A stretch of DNA of 64,000 bases, taken from the NCBI GenBank assembly GCA_003254885.1, contig QANT01003495.1, forward strand, positions 1 to 64,000, written 5' to 3'. The notes beneath the pieces are model-generated. The model was given only the letters and a program-made list of their open reading frames with translations. It did not search any database and was not told the DNA's origin. The position numbers and the translations under genes are program-made. The stretch is from Purshia tridentata (taxonomy: Eukaryota > Streptophyta > Magnoliopsida > Rosales > Rosaceae). Shown here one piece after another: positions 54,394 through 64,000 of the stretch (within the stretch, counting starts at the first letter, position 1; the number at the start of each line of letters is the position of its first letter).

Positions 54394-56997
54394 TCTTTGT
54401 GTAAGTAATAGTGCAAAGTAGGCCTGTAACAGAAAAGCTCTCTTCTCTCTCTTAAGTTCTCCCTCTCTCAGCCGAGCCTTCCAGGGAGCCGGGGCAGTTG
54501 CCATGTGTTTCTCACTGGCCCACTCCTCCCCTCCCTCTCCCTTGTTTATTTCTACCCTTTTTTTTGCCTTTTGTGTGGTGTAGTTAGTTTTTGCGTAGTC
54601 TATATTTTATTTTGTTAATAAGTCTTGGTCTTGCTTGGTTTTTCAAGTATGTTGTCGGGTTAGTCCCAACCAGTTCTAGAGTTTTGTTCTTGGAGCTTAT
54701 ATTCCTAGGTATGAGGTAAATGGTGGAGCTGCCATGAACAAGAGGGGTGTGTTTATGCCCTTTCAATACCCTTTTACATATAAGAAATTGCTCTTCGGCA
54801 CGATATTAAACTCATGTGAGATGAAAGTTTTTCATTTGATGGTTCTTCATTAAGTGAAGCTTTGATAATTTTATCTTTGGTTGTTTCCAAATTTAGTTTT
54901 TGACAATTCACTTAGCTGTTTGTAATTTTTTATTTATCTATTAATTGAATATGTGAAAAAAGAATTATAAAGTGATTGTTTTTTAGTAATATAACATTAG
55001 TGATCAAAAATACTTATTCTTATACTCAAAGTTTTTCTTTATTTCAATTAACAATTATGGTTTATACTCGAAAATTTGAGTTTAAATCTCTTAATATGAT
55101 TTGATCAAAAGAAAAAAAGAATTATTCCTTTTGTATGTTAGGCTCTATGATTGTATTAAAAGTGGGCACACGAAAAAAAAAAAATTGTCTTGCTCAAGAG
55201 ATTTCATCCATAAATAAAGATATGCCATAATGGTTTTGTTCTCCAAATTCGAGTTGCTTAGGCCCCATCCCTCCAAATTGCCCTCAAGAGAAAATGACAG
55301 ATTAAGAAAGCAGTGGGGTTTAGAGTTCAATAATCCCACTATACACCTGGTGGGATAACATGCTCTCTTTGGAGCCACTTAGAATATAGCAATGCATTGC
55401 CAACAACACACCATGTGATTCATTGCCAACTTGACACTCTTTACTTCTCACTCGGTAATTTTCTGTGATATTGAAACATAGCTATATGTTGAAATCACCT
55501 AACACATATGTATATTGTATTCTATAAAATATATAAAATAAAATAATAATAAAAACATAGCTTACACCTCCACCACATTACTGTGTTACAATCACACCCA
55601 ATTATTTTTCTCACACTAGCAAAGCATCACTGTCCTGGCATGGCATTCAGTAATTATCAGGACCCAGTTGAAATAACTATGACGTCCATACAATCATTTA
55701 TTAACCAATTGTACCCAGAGAGACGGAGCGACTCGCAGAAGCTGTTCATCATATCATCCATGGCCACGTGAAAGGCCCAGAGACCCACATTTCAACCGCT
55801 CCATTATCAATCCCAGCCCGACAGTGCATCTGAACAACTGACACTTATGTCCATCCTCACCGTCCACTTGTCACCAACCTAGTTCTAGATGATCACCTAG
55901 TTACCGTTTGAAGGACAAACCGTCTTTCAAAACCTTTATCACTCACACACTCTACTCTCTAGGGGTCAGTGTGACTCAGTACAATATTTTATCTGTTTCT
56001 GTGGGTTTTGCTGAAACTATTCCCAAGATTCCGTTGTGAGTGACGGTGAAGGTGAACTGTGACAGTTTGCACAGTAAAAAGTTTACAAATTCCCACGTAA
56101 ATTAGTTTTTTAATGAATGTAATTTTAGTATTACTGCAATTTGCTAGTGATTCATGTTTCAATCAGGCATTTCTTTGAGTATTTTAATACTAGAATGGAT
56201 CTGAACTCTATTTCTAAAATGCTGCAAGTCTCAAAATTCCATGTGTATAAGGCATATTATTCTTTCAGGACAAGGTTTGCTCTGCAAGACCCATGTGTCA
56301 TTAATTTGACTCATTTGTTTGTGCTGGTGAACCTAAATTCTCTGCTCAAAACTCTCTACTGGGTCAAATCTACATTAGCAGCCATCTGCAATAGCTTTTT
56401 TTGACCTTGGGTTTGGGATGCTTCATTTTCAGGTTAAATGGTCTGTTTAAAGCTTTTTAACTTTGGAGATTAGTTAGCATTGTGGACAAATCCCAGATGG
56501 GTCCCTTGCTGCAGTGCTGGAAGGTTCAGATATTTCTGGGTTTTGCCGAGTGTAATTAATTTTTCGTTGATAGAACAATTTTGTCCATTGCCTTTTAATT
56601 ACTTGTAAGCTAAGCCATAAGATTTATCTGTCTAGTGGGTAGGAACAAGGAAGATTATTAGGTGTCTCATATGCTCATGTATGCTAAATAACTCTGTTTT
56701 AGTATGGTTACCTGTCAAGCTATATAGTTCCTAGTAGGATTTGTATATCCATAATGGTACTATAGTTTTGTCTCAGATCTGTCTTTGTGTTAAGTCGGAG
56801 ATCTTTAAAGATAGGATTTTTAGCCATATTGGTTTGCTCAGAATCTGTTGTGTGAAATTACAGACTGAAAAAAAGAAGGAATGAATTGTATCTGACATGG
56901 TTGGGTGGAATGGAGTTGTGGTTTAGTGGTCATATAGTTGTGTTGTGTGCCCTTGTGGGTGTGAGAGAGTGAGAGTGAGAGATTTGTTTGAGCAAGA
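54394..56997. other. Divergent spacer: monooxygenase and remorin promoters
   Basis: 2.6 kb between the monooxygenase (-) and the remorin gene (+), AT-rich in the centre. A long pyrimidine-rich stretch lies at about 54438-54545. No gene or clear repeat was recognised. Confidence 0.5.
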
Positions 56998-58745
56998 ATG
57001 AGATCCATAGAGGATAAGGGGTGCTATAACCATGGACCAGCTCAAGAGATTTCTGGCAGCAATGCTATAAATTTTGAGTTTCACAAAGGGAATGGAGGTA
57101 ACCGCACTTCACATCACCGAACAGCCTTAGGCAAACCAACACCATCAAAATGGGACGATGCACAGAAATGGCTGGTGGGATTGTCAAGAGGAGCAGACAA
57201 AATCCAATCTAACAAGCCCCGGAACTCAAATGCAGATGACTTGAGACTTATAGCTCCTGTGCCACAGAAAGAGCAGGACTATTCAAGTGGTGACGATGGA
57301 GCAGAGGATCAAGAACAAGAAAAAGAGGAAAATGGGTGTTCTGGGTCTCCAGTACCGAATCAATATGATGTGGAGACAAAGAAAGTGGACTGTGATGACT
57401 CAGTTTGGAGAACCAACAAGCCTGTGGAAAACCCAACATCAGCTGTGATGAGATCCATATGTTTGAGGGACATGGGAACAGAAATGACCCCCATTGCTAG
57501 CCAAGAGCCTTCAAGAACTACCACCCCTCTCAGAGCCACAACTCCGGTGATACGGAGCCCGATATCTTCGGGCTCTTCCACTCCGGTAAGGTCATGTCAA
57601 CATGGGTTGCAAACTACACAAGGCTATCAAACATCCACTGCTGGCAGAAGTGAGGCCAATCCTGGTGGGAGAGGGAGTGGTACTGCACCCAAAAGGTATG
57701 TAGAAGAATCAAATGCTTGCAAGACTGTGCCTGAGAACCAGATTTCAGATCAAGCTAGGAAACCAAGTCCCCTAGAGACCAGAGCAGTGGCTTGGGATGA
57801 GGCAGAACGTGCCAAATACATGGCAAGGTGACTTACTAATACTCTTTCTCTGCTTCCAATTAATTATATATGCAGCATCTGACAGTATTTTGTACTCAAA
57901 TGTTAGGATTTATTGGGGTAAGTGTGTAGCCACATAGATCAACAGAGGCCTTAGACATTCAATGAATATGTGGCTACATATTAAATCTGTGCTGTATTAA
58001 TTTGTAGGTATAAGCGTGAAGAGGTAAAGATACAAGCCTGGGAAAATCATGAGAAGAGGAAAGCTGAAATGCAAATGAGAAAAATGGAGGTACTTGTTCT
58101 ATAGCTTGATTCTGTTTCTAAGACCATATATGATATAGAGGGTCTTCTGCTAAACTTCACATTTGATTCTTTTTTCAGAAAATTTCTATCTCTACATCTT
58201 GTTTAGGTCCTAGATTGGTATTGTGAAAACGAATGTATGTTGGCACCTAGTAGCTAAGAAGTCCAAGCTTAGCCATCAGCTCAGATTTCCAAATCAGTGT
58301 CATTCGTTTCACATTCACAAAGTTATAATCCATCATAACAAAGAAACACTAGGACATGACAAAGTATTGCAGTTTATACAATGCAAATGAATGTCTCCCC
58401 AGATGCTTGCAACTGCTAAGAAGCAACTAGCTATGGTTCACGAGGGCTTAAGTTGTGACGTGCATATGGAATCCTACGCATGGTGATATACAGGTTTCTG
58501 ACTTGCATGTTATTTGTTATGTTTACGTCTAGGTGAAGGCTGAGAGAATGAAAGCTCGGGCTGAAGAAAGATTAACGAATAAACTTGCTGCAACTAGAAG
58601 AATAGCTGAAGAAAAGCGAGCTAATGCAGAGGCCAAACTCAATGAAAAAGCCTTAAGGACTTCAGAAAAGGCAGATTACATAAGGAGGACTGGCCATTTG
58701 CCTTCTTCATTCTCTTTCATCAAGTTGCCTTCGCTTTGCTGGTAG
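56998..58745 (+). CDS. Remorin-family protein with long variable N-terminus
   Basis: Plant-specific plasma-membrane scaffold protein of membrane nanodomains. Three exons: 56998-57827, 58008-58089, 58533-58745 (1125 nt, 374 residues). The first 265 residues are variable and polar, with SKWDDAQKWLVGLSRG, an acidic run (EDQEQEKEENG) and a Ser/Thr/Pro block (TTTPLRATTPVIRSPIS). The remorin C domain starts at AVAWDEAERAKYMARYKREE (about 266) and continues as a Lys/Arg/Glu/Ala coiled coil (AERMKARAEERLTNKLAATR, EEKRANAEAKLNEKA), followed by ADYIRRTGHLPSSF. The end is SLCW; a near-terminal Cys is known to be S-acylated in remorin membrane anchors. Intron 1 holds a 12-bp inverted repeat. Grouping within the family is not decided. 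Confidence 0.93.
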
Positions 58746-60591
58746 CAATTCGTACTAGTTCTTAATTCTTATTCATTTTCCAGCTACCACTTATTGATTA
58801 TGCATGTAAGTGAACCTGTGGATCCATTGTGGAGTCGATCATATATGTTATCCATTTGAAATATGAATTCAAGGGGTAAGTAAGTTCCTAAAATAATTGT
58901 GGACCAATGACCTTCTTTTCTTTCACATCATTAGTTTCTTATTTTTGGTATGCACTATTCAATGGCAAGAAGCTCCCATTTCCAAGGATATTAAGGCCAA
59001 GTATGATTCAAAGGTCTTCTTATTTAGGTTGAGAAGATGAGAATTTATCACCTTTAAGCCATATTCCTTTAAACAAGAAGAATGAACCCTTGGAAGATTT
59101 AATTGGTTGATATTTTAAATTTAAGAAAATGATGGAAAAACGAGGCAGACACAAAAAGAAAATGATACTCATTCTTAAAATCATCTTTCTTATAATTATG
59201 TTCTCATCGAACATACACTAGTCGAGGGACTGGATTGGCTCTCCAAAAACATTGCTAACAAGGTAAATTTGGATACAGTTCTGACTTCTGAGTTATAAAT
59301 TTTTATATAGTTTAATTATTTGAAAACAATAAAATAAATGTCCTTAAAAAGTTAAAAGGTATGCCAAGCTTTACACGATTATGGGCTTAGCTTACGTTCC
59401 ATTCGATCCTTTGGGCTAGAGGCCTATGTAATAAGGCCTTTCGTTATCCTTATCTGATTGACCCAACTCAGAAATGGGAGCCAGGCCTAATTAGCTTCAG
59501 GCCTTTCTCTAACAAATAATTTAAATATTGTTCACATTCTGAATTTAAAGTTGATTCCCTTCTAAACCTTTTATAAACCCCTTTTACTTATTAGGTTGTG
59601 GTGGTGAGTTGATGTATAGGGATGATCCACGTGAGATTGAACTCACAAACATATAAACGTTGGGGAAAAACACTAAAAAAAATTGGCACACTACCTTTCA
59701 ATTACAATTAATAAAGCTAGTCTTCACATTTAAGTTGTGAAGAGGTATAGATTTCACAAGGGGAATGCCTGACTGACCCTACCATTTGCTTAGAACTTGA
59801 GGTCGTGACTCGCTTTCGTGTTTCATGCACACCTCTCATGAATGGTTGAGATTTGAGGCTTCTGATTCATAACGTCCACATAATAACATGGTATGAGGCC
59901 TGTAAGAAATAATGGCATGTTTTAACAAAGTGCGATAATGTATCATTTAAATTTTACACAATATTATAATGTCTCACTTATTTATGTTTTTGTTATAACT
60001 TCTGTTAAAAAAGTCATATGTAGTGCAAAGTTTAGGTGATTGTTGCAATTTTAACATAAATTATAACAAAAACACAAATATATAGTACATTGCAATAACT
60101 TGTTAAATTTAGTGAAATATTGTCACAAAAGCGTGCAAAATTCAAATGAGTAACTTATAATAAAGCTATAACCAAATTGCTAGCAATATATAATTTTTAT
60201 AAACCAAATTGGCATATCTGATCCGACCAAAAAATAAAATTGGCATATTTGATACATCTAATATTCTGAGTCCACGGTAATTTCAGAAAACAGCGAGAAT
60301 GGACTGGGTGTCCACCGATATTTAACCAAGTAATTAACAAAAGAAAAAAAAAAAAAATAGCAAGCCAGAATTTCGCGAACCTAAAAGCCCAATCCGATCT
60401 CAAAACACACACATACGCACCCTTCTCTCTCCGTCTTCGTTCGAGGGCTTTCTCTCGCTAAGAATCTGCGATCGCCGCTTTCTCTCTCATCATTAAGCCG
60501 TATCAATCAGTCTCTTTCAATCCCTAATTCCCGCAATTATTCCTATATTTATCAATTTCTAGAGTTTCCATTCGTTTCGCGCTTCATTTTT
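58746..60591. other. Spacer between remorin and CDKG-like genes
   Basis: 1.8 kb, AT-rich, no gene recognised. The part after about 60380 is leader-like, pyrimidine-rich and has an AGCCCA (site II reverse) at about 60389. Confidence 0.5.
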
Positions 60592-60599
60592 TAGGGTTT
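60592..60599 (-). promoter_or_regulatory. Telo-box in the CDKG-like gene leader
   Basis: TAGGGTTT on the + strand, AAACCCTA on the minus, about 300 bases before the ATG. A further GGTTTAGGGTT lies near 60806. Telo-boxes with site II motifs mark many cell-cycle and housekeeping genes in plants. Confidence 0.45.
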
Positions 60600-60901
60600 C
60601 ATTCCCAAGCTCATCGAAGAATCTCCGAGGCTGCACAGCTCGTCAATCAAAGAAGTAAATGTTAGTCCTTACTGCTTTATTATTTTGACCTTGTATTGAT
60701 TTTTAGATCTGAGCTTGTTTGGAATTGGGGTTGTGTATTGAATTTTCGTCAAGGCCTGTAACTTTCCAATTGAATATTGGGGAATTAGTTGGGCTGATTT
60801 GGTGGGGGTTTAGGGTTGGGTTTTTATAGTTGAATTGTATTGGGATAAGGAGTCCTTATTCTGTGGTGGTTTAGAGCTTTAGAGCTTTGGACATATAATA
60901 T

Positions 60902-63900
60902 ATGGCGGCTGGAAGACATGGGGGTTATCGTGAAAATGAGTTCAGGGACCGAGAGTCCAATTTCGATTTGTCAAGGAGGGATTTTGGTACGGCCAAGGAA
61001 GATTATGAAAGGAGTAGGAACGGCAACCGTGATGTTGAAAGGGTTCGAGTAACGGATTTGAGAGATAGAATTAGGGTTAGGCAGAAGGATATGAAGGAGA
61101 GGACAGTGATTAATGGTGGGTATCGTTCCTCTTCGAGTAGGAGTGATTCGAGCAGCAGTGGTGGTGGGGCTGGTATTCGTGGCCCTAAGCCATGTGGAAT
61201 TTCTGTAAGGGCCTTGGACAGGGAACCTGGTGAATTGTCTAGTGAGAGTGGTTCTGATGATGCTATTGAATCTGCATCGCAGGTCAGAGATATTGAGGTT
61301 TCGAAGGTTGTGGAGAACGGCACTCAATCTCCAAAAGAGAGGAAAAGGAAGTTTTCACCCATTGTGTGGGATAGAGATGACAAAGAAATGAGTAATTCAT
61401 CAAAAACTAGGATTACCACAGTGACAACAGTTCTCCCTTCTCCTCCACCACTTACTAGGGTGTTTCGTCAGTCTCCGAAGGCTCCTAATGTTATTTCAGA
61501 TAGCAGTGTACAAATATCTTCTGCTAAAATTAATGAAGTTGAGAATTTACAGTCTTCCTCTCCAGTTAATCCTCCTATGGCACCTGAGTCTGTTGGCAAT
61601 GGTGTATCTGAGTCTTTAGTAGGGTTGTCTTCACCAAATCAGAAATGGGGGGATGATCATGGAGCAGATAAGCCAGAAGATGAAGATTATGTTCCGACTC
61701 GGAATATATCATCTTCAAGATGGGCAGCAGGAAATAACTCTCCCGGTGATGAAGGTGAAATTTTAGAGAGTGAGGAAATGCCTAAAAGGAGGAAGAAAAT
61801 GCCTCTTTTAGGGTCAGTGGAAAACAGAGTACGCAACAGGTCCTTGACTCCTGAGTTGGGGGAGCTTAAGAGAGATGGGTCTGAACGAGCCAGATCGAGA
61901 TCATCTGAATCTGATGAACGAGACACCCGTACAAGGTCTTCCAGTAGGGATGGTTATCCTAATAATGATTCAGAGAGGGATGACTACATGGATGTTGACA
62001 AGGAACATGGTAATAATGATTCTAGTGTTAGTCAGTCAGATACAAATTCTGAGGATGATAATGATTCTCTTGGAACACCAGAACCTGCAGCTCCTCCACA
62101 AAGAAGCGTAAACATGCTACAAGGTTGTCGAAGTGTTGACGAGTTTGAGAGACTAAACAAGATAGATGAAGGCACTTATGGTGTTGTATATAGAGCTATG
62201 GATAAGAAAACTGGGGAAATTGTGGCCTTGAAGAAGGTCAAGATGGAGAAGGAAAGGGAAGGTTTCCCTTTGACTTCTCTGAGGGAAATAAACATTCTTC
62301 TTTCTTTTCATCACCCATCAATAGTTGATGTTAAGGAAGTGGTGGTGGGCAGTAACCTTGATAGTATTTTTATGGTGATGGAATACATGGAGCATGATCT
62401 TAAAGGACTCATGGAGACAATGAAGCAGCCATTCAGTCAGAGTGAAGTAAAATGCCTCATGAAACAGCTATTGCTGGGTGTCAAATATCTTCATGATAAT
62501 TGGGTGCTTCATCGGGATTTGAAGACATCTAACCTGCTTTTGAATAATCGGGGTGAGTTGAAGATCTGTGACTTTGGGTTGGCTCGTCAGTATGGGAGTC
62601 CTTTGAAACCATATACTCATTTGGTGGTTACTCTTTGGTACAGGTGAGCTGGAATTGCCTTTTCTGTATGCATTATTCTCATCTGTCCCATTTTTTTAGA
62701 TCTTATTATTCTCATCTGTCACTTGTTGCCTGTTCATAATGCATAATGGTATATTAGCAAGAATCTTCGCAGTTAGGAATTAGTTTGTTTTTCTTGGCAT
62801 TTCTCTTTGAATATCAAGGTTGATGTTATCTCTGTTGCCATCTCAATTTGTGTTGACCATGTTGGGTTTAATTTGATAAAGACCAGTAATCTAAGTGCCT
62901 TGTTTCTCTTTTAATAAAAAATGTGGCACTGTTTCTCACATGCCTTTGACCTAATTTGTTTAATTTATTTTTATGTATGCTTTATTACTTTCCCTCTCGC
63001 CTCCTCCCTCCCTTTGCGTGCTCTGTGTGCTGTACATAGATGTGTGTGTATCGGTGGAAGATTTGGTCATTAATGTTCTTTTAATGCAGGGCACCCGAAC
63101 TCCTGTTGGGAGCGAAAGAATATTCAACAGCAATCGATATGTGGTCACTAGGTTGTATCATGGCGGAACTATTATCAAAGGAACCACTTTTCAATGGGAA
63201 AACTGAATTTGATCAACTTGACAAGGTAAATTAGTTAATTTGATCTGCTTGATGTTGCATTCCCTATCTATCTTTCACATATTTATGTATTTATTTAATT
63301 ATTTTATAATCACTGCAGATTTTTAGAATTCTTGGCACACCAAATGAGGACATCTGGCCTGGATTTTCCAAGCTTCCTGGAGTCAAGGTCAACTTTGTTA
63401 AGCATCAGTGAGTATGAATATTTTCGTGAACTGATTCCCAACTTTTATTTTGACATCATGGTGTTCTTATTCTTGCCGCTGTTTTCCCAGGCTTCCAGCT
63501 TTGGGTGATTCTGGTCTGGCTATCTGGCCTCCATTGGTGATGCTTTCAGTTACTAAGTTTTTTATTATTGTATTAACTACTGACCTGTTTCTTTCAGGTA
63601 TAACCTTTTGCGCAAGAAGTTCCCAGCTACGTCATTTACTGGATCTCCAGTTCTTTCTGATGCTGGATTTGATTTGTTGAACAAACTTCTAACGTATAAC
63701 CCTGAGAAGGTAAGCTTGTTATCCAGACTTGTTTTAGTTGAATATTATTGGTATAGTTACTTATACAGGTACATATTATACAGAGAATTACTGCTGAAGA
63801 TGCTCTGAATCATGAGTGGTTTCGTGAAGTTCCTCTTCCCAAATCAAAAGAGTTCATGCCGACGTTCCCTGCTCAACATGCTCAAGACAGGTATACAAAC

Positions 63901-64000
63901 AAGATCCAGCAGTACTGCAGTAGGATTACGTTTGATTCAATTTCCTACACTTAATCAAATTCATTCATGTTGTAAACAGGCGCATGCGGAGAATGTTGAA
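60902..64000 (+). CDS. CDKG2: CDKG/PITSLRE-type cyclin-dependent kinase (3' end beyond the window)
   Basis: Ser/Thr kinase related to animal CDK11; plant CDKG kinases act in pre-mRNA splicing, meiotic synapsis and flowering control. Exons seen: 60902-62643, 63090-63225, 63319-63407, 63598-63709, 63784-63890, 63980 onward. The first 410 residues are an Arg/Ser/Glu/Asp-rich domain ([26 protein letters not shown]) typical of nuclear speckle proteins. The kinase begins [19 protein letters not shown] (about 415). The cyclin-binding helix is PLTSLRE (about 456), the plant form of [15 protein letters not shown] (about 537), DFGLARQYG (about 557) and TLWYRAPE complete the active site; all catalytic residues are present. 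The C-terminal [12 protein letters not shown] is the family tail, so only a few dozen residues are missing. Symbol rests on remembered near-identity to Arabidopsis CDKG2. Confidence 0.95.

Overview
The window is nuclear DNA of a flowering plant, almost certainly a eudicot and probably a woody rosid. Its genes are intron-rich (GT-AG, plus two apparent GC-AG introns), the spacers are AT-rich, long CT/GA microsatellites sit in leaders and introns, and several families are plant-specific (remorin, CDKG-type PITSLRE kinase, LHT amino-acid permease, plastid KAR). A Prunus-like Rosaceae genome is a guess from overall feel and cannot be proved from the sequence alone.

Thirteen protein genes are supported, twelve complete and one cut by the right edge. 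From left to right they are: cytosolic GAPDH (+); an ankyrin-repeat protein (+); an LHT-type amino-acid transporter with an apparent 8-bp frameshifting deletion (+); DNA polymerase alpha subunit B (+); a one-exon TLC-domain membrane protein (-); plastid 3-oxoacyl-ACP reductase (-); an Iojap/RsfS ribosome-silencing factor (-); a large Ser/Pro-rich basic protein ending in a CaaX box (+); a RecQ helicase of the plant RecQ5 type (+); a small DUF212 membrane protein (+); an FAD-dependent monooxygenase of the EMB2421 type (-); a remorin (+); and a CDKG/PITSLRE-like kinase (+, partial). Exon boundaries were set by hand from splice signals plus reading-frame bookkeeping. Every gene sums to whole codons except the transporter, whose one-base remainder matches the 8-bp loss.

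The genes do not form a pathway cluster. From memory, the order transporter - Pol alpha B - Iojap - DUF212 - remorin - CDKG follows an Arabidopsis block near At1g67640 to At1g67580. The genes in between (KAR, the monooxygenase, the Ser/Pro protein, RecQ) have Arabidopsis counterparts elsewhere on chromosome 1. That pattern would fit an ancestral segment later fractionated after polyploidy in the Arabidopsis lineage.

Regulatory signals agree with gene roles. The replication gene POLA2 and the RecQ gene each carry an E2F consensus about 90-120 bp before the ATG, with site II (TGGGCY) motifs nearby, and POLA2 also has a telo-box. The GAPDH promoter has three CACGTG G-boxes and a TATA box. Mobile DNA is sparse: a Tourist-like MITE inside the last KAR intron, a 430-bp element with long terminal inverted repeats, a 36-A tract flanked by a 13-bp duplication that looks like a minimal LINE-type insertion, and a doubtful old LTR remnant. 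I found no CRISPR array, rRNA, convincing tRNA or gene-cluster system, and nothing that amounts to a wholly new biological system.
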